In this document: piece by piece, positions 1-6,531 of the stretch
Layout of the letters: the number at the start of each line of letters is the position of its first letter
How positions within the stretch are numbered: position 1 is the first letter of the stretch
NCBI GenBank assembly: GCA_028705785.1
Contig: JAQWCT010000139.1
Span: 1-7,230 of the forward strand
Direction of reading: 5' to 3'
Source: Sulfurospirillaceae bacterium
GTDB lineage: Bacteria; Campylobacterota; Campylobacteria; Campylobacterales; Sulfurospirillaceae
DNA length: 7,230 nucleotides
Program-made: the position numbers and the translations under genes
The notes under the pieces: generated by a model
What the model saw: the letters and a program-made list of their open reading frames with translations, nothing else
Told to the model about the DNA's origin: nothing
Databases searched by the model: none

Positions 1-690
1 TGAGCCTACATCAAAGGTCATTCCATTTTCATCTTTACATGTAAGAGAGCCTAAGAGGTTTTTGTTTTTGCCATCGCCAAGATTATGGGCGATAACTTGA
101 CATTCTGCATCGTAAAAACTTTTGACTTTGAGTACATTGCTGTCTCGTTTGGTGGCGTATTTTGAGTCTGGATTGCGAACTACGATGCCTTCTCCACCCA
201 TTTTTTCGACTTCTTTGAGGAAACTTTTGAGGTGCGCTTCATCTTTACATGGTAGCTGTTTGATGATTCTAATAGATTCTATGTGATTGAGTTTGAGATA
301 GTACTCTAACTTTGAAAGCCTTTGTAGTAATCCGCCATTGGCACTAGGTACATCGAAGATATTGTAAGTCAAGTCTTTCCAGCCATCGTGAGGTTCTTTT
401 TTCTTGACGATAGAGACGATTCGTTCAAAATCACCTCGTTTACTCCAAAGTTCACCATCGAGTTCAAAAGGTGGGAAATTTTCCGTAAACCAAGCAGGAG
501 CATTGAGTTCAAGTCCACCTCTTGAAATGAGTTTTTTACCATCCCAATAGGCTCTTACACCATCGAGTTTTTCGCTCATCAACCAACCCGTGACATTTTG
601 GTCTTCATACTCTTTGAGAAGCATTAAGTCTGGTTTACCAGCAAAGAGAGCCGTAGCAAAAAGAAATAAAAGAACGATTTTTTTTATCAC
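1..690 (-). CDS. ligE: Periplasmic ATP-dependent DNA ligase, LigE type (3' end missing)
   Basis: The reading frame gives 230 residues from a GTG at 688-690 and runs off the left edge. Residues 1-17 (M-I-K-K, then a hydrophobic stretch ending L-F-A before G18) look like a Sec signal peptide, so the mature enzyme should be periplasmic. Adenylation-domain motifs follow in order: KLDGVR at 41-46 with K41 as the AMP-accepting lysine, SRGG at 56-59, LDGELW at 77-82, the LTYNIFD segment at 107-113, GGEGIVVR at 165-172 and LKVKSF at 187-192. An OB-fold domain begins at about 193. LigE proteins are usually about 270-280 residues, so roughly 40-50 are missing. Known role of the family: sealing nicks in DNA outside the cytoplasm; a link to competence or extracellular DNA is proposed, not shown here. 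GTG is preferred because it overlaps the rfbB stop as GTGA, has AAGGG 8 bases upstream, and is the start that supplies the signal peptide. Last visible gene of the minus-strand operon. Confidence 0.87.
   Translation of the reverse strand, partial: MIKKIVLLFLFATALFAGKPDLMLLKEYEDQNVTGWLMSEKLDGVRAYWDGKKLISRGGLELNAPAWFTENFPPFELDGELWSKRGDFERIVSIVKKKEPHDGWKDLTYNIFDVPSANGGLLQRLSKLEYYLKLNHIESIRIIKQLPCKDEAHLKSFLKEVEKMGGEGIVVRNPDSKYATKRDSNVLKVKSFYDAECQVIAHNLGDGKNKNLLGSLTCKDENGMTFDVGS
35..44. repeat. TTACATGTAA palindrome, copy 1 (in ligE)
   Basis: Exact copy, flanked CTT...GA on the plus strand. In ligE it is read as L-T-C-K (residues 216-219), at the start of the OB domain. Confidence 0.85.
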
Positions 691-1709
691 GCTTCTAACC
701 CTTGATATTTTTTCAGATACCACTTAATGGTTTTAACGATGCCACTTTCAAAATTTTCTTCTGCTTCCCAGCCTAGTTTTGTTTCTAACTTCGTTGCATC
801 AATGGCATAGCGCCTATCATGCCCTGCTCTATCTTCTACAAAGGTTATCAACTCTTCGTAAGAGCCAACTTTTGGGACTAAGCTATCAAGAATTTCACAA
901 ATTTTATGGGCGATATAAAGATTGTCTCGCTCATTGCGTCCACCGATATTATACACTTCGCCACTGTTGCCTTCGTGGTAAACCAAATCAATGCCTTTAC
1001 AATGGTCAAGCACATACAGCCAATCGCGGATATTTTTACCATCACCATAAATAGGAATTTTTTGATGCGTAAGCGCTTTGCGAATGATGGTCGGAATAAG
1101 TTTTTCATCGTGTTGTTTAGGGCCATAGTTATTGGAACAATTGGTGATGACCGTGTTCATCCCATAAGTGTGATGATACGCCCGAACTATCATATCACTC
1201 CCTGCTTTTGAAGCAGAATAAGGAGAATTTGGAGCATAAGGCGTACTTTCGGTAAATAATCCCGTAGCCCCTAGTGTCCCATAAACTTCATCCGTTGAGA
1301 TATGATGAAACCTACACTCTTCATAACCTTCAAGGCGCACAAAAGGCTTTTCCATCCAGTATTTGTACGCCACATCGATAAGCGTAAAAGTACCATTGAC
1401 ATTGGTTTCGATGAATACGCCAGGATTTTTGATGGAATTATCGACATGAGACTCGGCGGCAAAGTGAATGACCCCTTGGATGTCGTACTCATTAAAGAGT
1501 GTTTCAACCGTATCACGATCACGAATATCACCTTGCACAAAGGTATATCTTTCATTATCTTCCACTTCACTTAGGTTTTCAACATCCCCAGCATAGGTTA
1601 AAAGGTCGAGATTGATGAGGTGATAGTCTGGATATTTTTCTAAAAAATACGGCACAAAATTGGAGCCGATAAATCCTGCACAGCCTGTTACTAAAATGTT
1701 TTTTACCAT
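687..1709 (-). CDS. rfbB: dTDP-glucose 4,6-dehydratase
   Basis: Converts dTDP-glucose to dTDP-4-keto-6-deoxyglucose with bound NAD in the cytoplasm, the second step toward rhamnose and other 6-deoxysugars. The protein has 340 residues, usual for RmlB. It is an extended short-chain dehydrogenase: the NAD-binding loop TGCAGFIGS is at 8-16, the catalytic T-D-E triad at 139-141 in the STDEVYG segment, and YSASK at 164-168 with Y164 and K168. The C-terminal substrate domain carries NCSNNYGP (190-197) and GDGKNIRDW (222-230), typical of this dehydratase. Its ATG overlaps the rfbA stop by one base (TAATG), with GGTGA just upstream, so translation is probably coupled. Its TGA overlaps the ligase GTG. 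It is the only full-length gene in its operon with no copy of the TTACATGTAA palindrome. Confidence 0.96.
   Translation of the reverse strand: MVKNILVTGCAGFIGSNFVPYFLEKYPDYHLINLDLLTYAGDVENLSEVEDNERYTFVQGDIRDRDTVETLFNEYDIQGVIHFAAESHVDNSIKNPGVFIETNVNGTFTLIDVAYKYWMEKPFVRLEGYEECRFHHISTDEVYGTLGATGLFTESTPYAPNSPYSASKAGSDMIVRAYHHTYGMNTVITNCSNNYGPKQHDEKLIPTIIRKALTHQKIPIYGDGKNIRDWLYVLDHCKGIDLVYHEGNSGEVYNIGGRNERDNLYIAHKICEILDSLVPKVGSYEELITFVEDRAGHDRRYAIDATKLETKLGWEAEENFESGIVKTIKWYLKKYQGLEA
699..703 (-). promoter_or_regulatory. Ribosome binding site for the GTG start of ligE
   Basis: AAGGG on the minus strand lies 8 bases before the GTG at 688-690, within the last codons of rfbB. It supports the non-ATG start and the retention of the signal peptide. 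Confidence 0.55.
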
Positions 1710-2572
1710 TATTTCACCAAATCTTTAAGATATTGACCATAACCATTTTTACTCAGTGGCTTGGCGATTTCGAGCACTTGTTCTTTGCTTATCCACCCAT
1801 AGTTATAAGCGATTTCCTCCAAACAAGCGATTTTATAGCCTTGTCGTTTTTCGATGGTTTGGACAAACATTCCCGCTTCTATCAAGCTATCGTGTGTTCC
1901 AGTATCCAACCATGCAAAACCTCGTCCCAAGACTTCTACATGTAAAGCATCTCGTTTAAGATATTCCTCATTCACGGAAGTGATTTCTAGCTCACCTCTA
2001 TGCGATGGTTTGACATTTTTAGCGATTTCTATGACGCTATTATCATAAAAATAAAGCCCCGTAACAGCGAAATTAGACTTAGGAATTTCAGGCTTTTCTT
2101 CGATACTAATAGCCTTTTGATTTGCATCAAACTCAACCACACCAAAGCGTTGTGGGTCTTTCACAAGGTAGCCAAAAACCTTAGCGCCCTCTTTAAGTTT
2201 TGCCGCTTCTTGAAGCAATGGCGTAAAACCTTGACCATAGAAGATATTATCGCCCAAGATAAGGCAAACGCTATCATCTCCGATAAATTCTTCACCCAAA
2301 ATAAACGCCTGTGCCAATCCATCGGGACTAGGCTGAATCTTGTAACTAAGCTTTATGCCCCATTGCGAACCATCGCCCAAAAGCTCTTCAAATTTACCAA
2401 TATCCTGAGGCGTTGAGATCACTAAAATCTCTTGAATCCCTGCTAGCATTAAAACAGAAAGTGGATAGTACACCATCGGTTTATCATAAATCGGTAACAA
2501 TTGCTTACTAATCGATTTGGTCACAGGATAAAGTCTCGTACCTGAACCACCTGCTAGGATAATGCCTTTCAT
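1709..2572 (-). CDS. rfbA: Glucose-1-phosphate thymidylyltransferase
   Basis: Joins glucose-1-phosphate and dTTP to give dTDP-glucose and pyrophosphate, the entry step of dTDP-sugar synthesis. The 287 residues match the usual RmlA length. Visible motifs: the nucleotide-binding loop LAGGSGTRL (6-14), KQLLPIYDKPM (23-33), LGDNIFYG (106-113) with D108 as a metal ligand, EEKP (158-161), VTGLYFYD (170-177), the GELEIT segment (193-198) and WLDTGTHDSL (221-230) with D223 as the second metal ligand. It starts one base after the phosphomutase stop, and that enzyme could supply its glucose-1-phosphate. The pattern is RmlA and not GalU. Near the C-terminus L210-H211-V212 is encoded by a 9-of-10 match to the TTACATGTAA palindrome. 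Confidence 0.96.
   Translation of the reverse strand: MKGIILAGGSGTRLYPVTKSISKQLLPIYDKPMVYYPLSVLMLAGIQEILVISTPQDIGKFEELLGDGSQWGIKLSYKIQPSPDGLAQAFILGEEFIGDDSVCLILGDNIFYGQGFTPLLQEAAKLKEGAKVFGYLVKDPQRFGVVEFDANQKAISIEEKPEIPKSNFAVTGLYFYDNSVIEIAKNVKPSHRGELEITSVNEEYLKRDALHVEVLGRGFAWLDTGTHDSLIEAGMFVQTIEKRQGYKIACLEEIAYNYGWISKEQVLEIAKPLSKNGYGQYLKDLVK
1936..1945. repeat. TTACATGTAA palindrome, imperfect copy (in rfbA)
   Basis: Nine of ten bases match (C at the first position on the plus strand); the core TACATGTA at 1937-1944 is intact. Read in rfbA as L-H-V-E, residues 210-213. Confidence 0.6.
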
Positions 2573-2573
2573 C

Positions 2574-3944
2574 TTAGTGCAACTGCGCTTTAGCTTGAGC
2601 GATAAGAGCGTTTAATTTTTGCTCATATAACTTTGCATGGGCTTCATTGGTTGATTCAAATCTCGTGACTAAAACAGGTGTCGTATTACTGGCACGAACC
2701 AGTCCCCAACCATCGTTAAAGATAACTCTTACACCATCAACATCGACGATTTCTTTAATGGCAGGAAAATCTGCCGGAGGATTTTTTAACAGTTCTTTGA
2801 CTTTATTCACAAGCGGAAATTTATCGTTTTCATTGGTTTCAACTTTAAGCTCTTCGGTAGAATAAACGACAGGAAGTTTAGCGATTTCAGCATCCACATC
2901 CAAACCATTTTTAACCATCTCTATCATACGAAGTGTTGCGTAAATAGCGTCATCATAACCAAAGTAGCGGTCATTAAAGAAAAGATGTCCACTGACTTCT
3001 GCTGCAAAATCTGCATTGGTTTGCGCAATCATGACTTTGAGATTACTATGTCCTGTTTTGTACATAATCGCCTTGCCCCGTTTGTTAATCTCATCGTACA
3101 TCACTTGTGAACATTTCACTTCGCCAATCACGGTTGGATTTTTCATAGCACTAGAGAATAAAATCGCCATAATGTCACCTTTGACATTATTTTTCTTGGT
3201 TAAAAATGCAATTCTATCGGCATCACCATCATAGGCAAATCCTAGTTCAAACTCACCTTCTAGCTCTTTTTTAATGTCTTTAAGATTTTTCTCTACCGTT
3301 GGGTCTGGGTGGTGGTTAGGGAAACTGCCATCTGGGTCTACAAAAAGACCTTTACATGTAAAGTCCAAAGCTTTAAAAATATCTTGAACAACCACGCCTG
3401 CAACGCCGTTTCCACAGTCATAGACAAACTTTTTATCAAAGCCTTTAAGATGGGCAAACTCTTTAATCATATAAGCGATATAGCGCTCTTTTGCATTGAT
3501 AAAGGCTGAACTGAAATCATCTTCAATTTCAAGGTCAAAATTTTTGATAATTTCTCGACCCAATGCGTAAATATCTTCGCCAAAAAACGGCTTTTTATCA
3601 ATCGTGATTTTAAAACCATTGTACTCACTAGGATTGTGTGAACCGGTTATCATGATAGAAGCATTTGGCGTGATGCCATCGAAGTCTTGAAAGTTACTAA
3701 AGTAATTAACAGGCGTTGCCACAAGTCCCATCGTGAGGACTTTACATCCTGCTTTGTTTAAACCGCTGGTTAGATGCTCACACAAAATCGGAGAGTGACT
3801 TCGCGCATCATAACCGATAGCAACATAATCGCCAACTTTCTTTACATGTAAGCCTAAAAAATAGCCTATTAATTTTGTCATTTGCTCATTAAGCTCTTTT
3901 TCGTAGATACCTCTAATGTCATATTCTCTAAAGATTGTTTTCAT
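2574..3944 (-). CDS. manB: Phosphomannomutase/phosphoglucomutase
   Basis: Member of the alpha-D-phosphohexomutase family, moving phosphate between C6 and C1 of mannose or glucose. The 456 residues are the usual length of the ManB/AlgC branch. All four active-site loops are present in order: TGSHNP at 100-105 with S102 as the phosphoserine, DGDADR at 239-244 binding Mg2+, EVSGH at 316-320 for sugar recognition, and RASNTTP at 417-423 for phosphate binding. The TGSHNP and EVSGH forms argue against the glucosamine enzyme GlmM. Glucose versus mannose preference cannot be read from sequence, but the position directly before rfbA suggests that making glucose-1-phosphate is at least one job. Its ATG overlaps the exonuclease stop (TAATG), and AAGGAAG lies just upstream. 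Two exact TTACATGTAA palindromes fall inside it, in different reading frames. Confidence 0.93.
   Translation of the reverse strand: MKTIFREYDIRGIYEKELNEQMTKLIGYFLGLHVKKVGDYVAIGYDARSHSPILCEHLTSGLNKAGCKVLTMGLVATPVNYFSNFQDFDGITPNASIMITGSHNPSEYNGFKITIDKKPFFGEDIYALGREIIKNFDLEIEDDFSSAFINAKERYIAYMIKEFAHLKGFDKKFVYDCGNGVAGVVVQDIFKALDFTCKGLFVDPDGSFPNHHPDPTVEKNLKDIKKELEGEFELGFAYDGDADRIAFLTKKNNVKGDIMAILFSSAMKNPTVIGEVKCSQVMYDEINKRGKAIMYKTGHSNLKVMIAQTNADFAAEVSGHLFFNDRYFGYDDAIYATLRMIEMVKNGLDVDAEIAKLPVVYSTEELKVETNENDKFPLVNKVKELLKNPPADFPAIKEIVDVDGVRVIFNDGWGLVRASNTTPVLVTRFESTNEAHAKLYEQKLNALIAQAKAQLH
3352..3361. repeat. TTACATGTAA palindrome, copy 2 (in manB)
   Basis: Exact copy within the perfect 14-base palindrome CTTTACATGTAAAG (3350-3363). 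Read in manB as F-T-C-K, residues 195-198. Confidence 0.85.
3842..3851. repeat. TTACATGTAA palindrome, copy 3 (in manB)
   Basis: Exact copy. Read in manB as L-H-V-K, residues 32-35, a different frame from the other copy in the same gene. Confidence 0.85.
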
Positions 3945-4729
3945 TATTCTTCCTTGTAAAGTTCATCTTCAATTGCGATGCCAAAGACATCCGTATAGGA
4001 TTTTTCGACCCGCAAATTTTCTTGCATTGTAGCTAAAGCACGCTGATAATCTTCTATAGTCATATTGCCTTTCAGCACTTCGTACTTCAAAAATAACCAG
4101 TAAGTATTGAGTACATCGCTTTCGCAATACTCTTTGATTTTTTCAATCTCTCCAGCATAAAAAAGCTCCATCACTTGGTCGCCGTGTACATCGTACTTCC
4201 CTGGAAGCCCTACCATCGAGCAAACAAGGTCAAGTTTGAGTCCTCTGACTGCCCCAAATTCACACAAATGATCCATCACATCCACATGAAAACGGTTGCT
4301 AAAACGAGTGCGATAATTTTCCCATTTTGATTTGCCTAGTTCATTATTGTCAACCTCAAAATAAGCGTTACATGTAAGGTTATATTGCATAGCACGAAGC
4401 ATCAAAAGAGGCATATCGAAGCTTCTACCATTGAAACTAATCAGCTTGGGATTTTTTTGGTTGATGAAATTGAGAAAGTTTTTAATCATCTCTTTTTCAT
4501 CTTTACCCTCAATGCTACTGACTTTGCGAAAAATGCCAAAATCATCCGCGATAACCGCTGAAATAGCCACAACTTTATGAAAAGGCAAAGGTAAAAAACT
4601 GCTCCCACTTTTAGCTTCTTGGTCATTCATCGCCAAAAGAGAAACTTCCAAGTCGCTCCCCTCACACTGAAAAACTTTTCGAATCAGTGTAACATCTGGT
4701 ATCGTTTCTATGTCAAATACACAAATCAT
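3944..4729 (-). CDS. PolB-related 3'-5' exonuclease (DnaQ/RNase H-like fold)
   Basis: Predicted stand-alone 3'-5' exonuclease related to the proofreading domain of family B polymerases (COG3298 / DNA_pol_B_exo2 type). In its 261 residues the DEDDy signature is readable: D6 and E8 in FDIETIPD, D105 in the FNGRSFDMPLL segment (99-109), an aspartate around 150-153 (HVDVMD), and Y201 with D205 in YCESDV. With these residues intact it should be catalytically active; whether it acts on DNA or RNA is not known from sequence. There is no polymerase domain and no signal peptide, so it should be cytoplasmic. It is the first gene of the minus-strand operon. AAAGG 7 bases upstream supports the ATG at 4729. 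Its presence ahead of sugar-nucleotide genes is odd and may be only a matter of shared expression. Confidence 0.88.
   Translation of the reverse strand: MICVFDIETIPDVTLIRKVFQCEGSDLEVSLLAMNDQEAKSGSSFLPLPFHKVVAISAVIADDFGIFRKVSSIEGKDEKEMIKNFLNFINQKNPKLISFNGRSFDMPLLMLRAMQYNLTCNAYFEVDNNELGKSKWENYRTRFSNRFHVDVMDHLCEFGAVRGLKLDLVCSMVGLPGKYDVHGDQVMELFYAGEIEKIKEYCESDVLNTYWLFLKYEVLKGNMTIEDYQRALATMQENLRVEKSYTDVFGIAIEDELYKEE
3949..3955 (-). promoter_or_regulatory. Strong ribosome binding site for manB
   Basis: AAGGAAG on the minus strand sits 4 bases before the manB ATG, inside the last codons of the exonuclease gene. It is the clearest Shine-Dalgarno sequence in the window and should let manB be translated independently of its upstream neighbour. 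Confidence 0.6.
4368..4377. repeat. TTACATGTAA palindrome, copy 4 (in the exonuclease gene)
   Basis: Exact copy. Read as L-T-C-N, residues 118-121 of the exonuclease, away from its catalytic residues. Confidence 0.85.
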
Positions 4730-4736
4730 TTTATAA

Positions 4737-4741
4737 CCTTT
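4737..4741 (-). promoter_or_regulatory. Ribosome binding site for the exonuclease gene
   Basis: AAAGG on the minus strand, 7 bases before the ATG at 4727-4729. It supports this start for the first gene of the operon. Confidence 0.5.
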
Positions 4742-4755
4742 AAGTCGCTTTTAGT

Positions 4756-4761
4756 TAAAAT
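4756..4761 (+). promoter_or_regulatory. Candidate -10 box for the plus-strand operon
   Basis: TAAAAT lies 31 bases before the lpxL ATG and would give a leader of about 25 bases. No -35 was recognised. It was chosen because the 63-base gap is the only place upstream for a promoter; an AT-rich match like this is expected often by chance. Confidence 0.25.
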
Positions 4762-4787
4762 CTTATCTTAAATAATTTTTGAAAGTG

Positions 4788-4793
4788 ATTATA
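4788..4793 (-). promoter_or_regulatory. Candidate -10 box for the minus-strand operon
   Basis: TATAAT read on the minus strand matches the sigma-70 -10 consensus and would start transcription near 4780, giving a leader of about 50 bases before the exonuclease ATG. No clear -35 is visible, which is common in Campylobacterota. The box overlaps the first base of the lpxL start codon on the other strand. A single AT-rich hexamer in AT-rich DNA is weak evidence. Confidence 0.35.
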
Positions 4794-5683
4794 TGAGATT
4801 TTTTTTGGAATTTTATCTTGTAAAAAGTGTCTTGCTCTTCACCAAACTTTTTCCCAATGCGTTTGTCTACGCTTTTTGTAAAACCATCGCGCAACTCTTT
4901 TTCAAATACAATAAAAGAAGAACGACGCTCACACTCAAAAATATCCACCTTGCCTATCCGCACAAAAGTGAGGAGCAAGTCCGCACCTTAGCGCTTGAAG
5001 CTTATGAAAGTGTGGCTATCACCCTAGCAGAAACGCTTTTGATGTTCAATGACCGTCTTGACATTGATAGTATGATTGAAAATAAAGATGAAATTTTAGA
5101 GAAATTTGAACGCTATTTTGAAGATACCACGCGAGGCAAGCTTCTTATGACGGGACACTACAGTAACTGGGAACTTTTGGCACATTTCCTAGGTAAAAGT
5201 GGTTATCCCATCAAAAATATCGCCAGAGAAGGCAACAATCACCTCATTGATGAGCGCATCATCCAACCTTTTCGTGGCAAATATGGCAACCGCAATATCT
5301 ATAAACAAAATGCCATTATCAGTATCGTCAAAACACTCAAACAAGGTCTTCGTGTCTCTATCTTATTTGACCAAAAGGCAGGAAGGAATAGCAGTTCACC
5401 TACTTATTTTTTTGGTAAAGAAGTTCAAACGGTCAATGTCTTGGCTCAACTCAAACTCAAATACAACCCCCTTATCCTTCCAACCTTTATCGTTAGGGGA
5501 AAAGATGGCAAATACACGGTCATCATGAAAGAGCCAATCGAATACATTGCCGAAGAAGAGAGTGATGAAACGCAAAAAATCATCAAAATGACCCAACTCT
5601 ACAATGACACTCTCGAAGAAGTCATCAACGCCAATCCTGCACAATGGTTTTGGATGCACGATAGATGGAAAATCGCGAAGTGA
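4793..5683 (+). CDS. lpxL: Lipid A biosynthesis acyltransferase (LpxL/HtrB family)
   Basis: Transfers a secondary acyl chain from acyl-ACP to the lipid A precursor at the inner face of the cytoplasmic membrane. The 296 residues are close to the 300 or so usual for the family. Residues 5-37 are strongly hydrophobic and fit an N-terminal membrane anchor. The catalytic H(X4)E motif is HYSNWE at 122-127. Other family landmarks are IAREGNN (133-139), LFDQKAG (171-177), where bacterial LpxL proteins have a conserved D-Q, and the C-terminal WFWMHDRWK (285-293). Which chain is added and at which position cannot be told. It is the first gene of the plus-strand operon; its TGA overlaps the likely GTG start of the next gene. 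A run of eight T at 4799-4806 falls in codons 3-5. No palindrome copy lies inside it. Confidence 0.93.
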   Translation: MRFFLEFYLVKSVLLFTKLFPNAFVYAFCKTIAQLFFKYNKRRTTLTLKNIHLAYPHKSEEQVRTLALEAYESVAITLAETLLMFNDRLDIDSMIENKDEILEKFERYFEDTTRGKLLMTGHYSNWELLAHFLGKSGYPIKNIAREGNNHLIDERIIQPFRGKYGNRNIYKQNAIISIVKTLKQGLRVSILFDQKAGRNSSSPTYFFGKEVQTVNVLAQLKLKYNPLILPTFIVRGKDGKYTVIMKEPIEYIAEEESDETQKIIKMTQLYNDTLEEVINANPAQWFWMHDRWKIAK

Positions 5684-6531
5684 AAATTCTGATTTTAAGT
5701 GATGGAAAAGCGGGACATGTAAATCAGTCCATCGCTTTTGCAAAGCTCAAAAATCTCGATTTTGACATCATCACTATCAACAATCATTTTAAATTTTCAA
5801 CTTATATACTAGATTTTTTTCACATTTACATCAATCTTTTTTCTTTACATGTAAAGGATAAAAACTATAAAGCAGTCGTTTCAACAGGCTCTTCTACCTA
5901 TTATGCCAATAAATATTTAGCCAAAAAGCTGGGTGTCAAATCTATAGCCATTATGCTCCCTCGTGGTTTTCGGTACAGTGATTTTGACGCCATCATCGCT
6001 TCATCCCATGATAATCCGCCCCAAGAACCCAACATCATTTCCATGCCACTGAGTCTATCGATGAGCGAACCAAAAGGGTTTGTTGAAAAAACAACCCAAA
6101 AAGCTTTAGGCATTATCATAGGTGGAAGTAACTCTATCTTTACGATGGATGCGAAGCATATCAAAGAAAGTTTAGACAAGATTTTCAAAGATTACCCCAA
6201 CCATCTCAAATACATCACAACCTCAAGAAGAACGCCACCGTACATAAATGCGTTGCTGGAAAGTTATTCTTTTGACTATGAAATCATCTATTCCAAAAAC
6301 AGTACTATCAACCCTATTGACGATTTTCTAGTGACTTGCGATGAACTGTTCATCACCATAGATTCGACCTCAATGCTCAGTGAAGCGAGAGCAAACTCAG
6401 ACGCCAATATCCATATCATCGAATTAAAGTCAAACAAGTTAGACACCAAATTTCATCGTCTAGCAGAAACCATCAAAAGCATGAAAACAAAATTTGACTA
6501 TAGCCCATACCTTGACAAGATTACTCTATGA
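5680..6531 (+). CDS. ELM1-family (COG3660) GT-B-like protein
   Basis: Belongs to the family databases call 'mitochondrial fission ELM1' after a plant protein; in bacteria that name says little, and the fold resembles GT-B glycosyltransferases. Numbered from the GTG start (283 residues), landmarks are DGKAGHVNQ (8-16), a MurG-like N-terminal loop; STGSS (68-72); IIGGSN (146-151), starting the second domain; TSRRTP (181-186); and DSTSMLSEA (228-236), resembling the sugar-nucleotide-binding region of GT-B enzymes. No signal peptide is seen. Position between a lipid A acyltransferase and a GT4 enzyme, with GTGA and ATGA overlaps, suggests a role in lipopolysaccharide or other glycan assembly; this is inference. 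The GTG at 5680 is preferred for its 4-base overlap with the lpxL stop and the usual N-terminus close to the DGKAGH loop. An ATG at 5665 (288 residues, 19-base overlap) is possible. Confidence 0.82.
   Translation: MKILILSDGKAGHVNQSIAFAKLKNLDFDIITINNHFKFSTYILDFFHIYINLFSLHVKDKNYKAVVSTGSSTYYANKYLAKKLGVKSIAIMLPRGFRYSDFDAIIASSHDNPPQEPNIISMPLSLSMSEPKGFVEKTTQKALGIIIGGSNSIFTMDAKHIKESLDKIFKDYPNHLKYITTSRRTPPYINALLESYSFDYEIIYSKNSTINPIDDFLVTCDELFITIDSTSMLSEARANSDANIHIIELKSNKLDTKFHRLAETIKSMKTKFDYSPYLDKITL
5845..5854. repeat. TTACATGTAA palindrome, copy 5 (in the ELM1-family gene)
   Basis: Exact copy within a perfect 14-base palindrome CTTTACATGTAAAG (5843-5856), identical to that at 3350-3363. Read as L-H-V-K. 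Confidence 0.85.

Noticed and set aside
245..254. TTACATGGTA in ligE as another palindrome copy
   Set aside because: An extra G breaks the symmetry, so it is not counted; it may be a decayed copy but one example proves nothing.
2574..3944. Phosphoglucosamine mutase (GlmM) for this phosphohexomutase
   Set aside because: The active-site loop is TGSHNP and the sugar loop EVSGH, as in ManB/AlgC-type enzymes; the operon context is also dTDP-glucose synthesis.
4763..4978. Minus-strand open frame across the start of lpxL
   Set aside because: It lies antisense to a well-supported gene, shows no recognisable motif and looks like a shadow frame; the same applies to other antisense frames inside the rfb and manB genes.
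5665..5679. ATG at 5665 as the start of the ELM1-family gene
   Set aside because: It overlaps lpxL by 19 bases and adds five residues before the usual N-terminus; the GTG at 5680 gives the 4-base GTGA overlap seen at another joint here. It remains possible.
5714..5723. GACATGTAAA near the start of the ELM1-family gene as another copy
   Set aside because: Only the ACATGT core and the right half match, and the codons encode the conserved GHVN loop, so protein constraint explains it.
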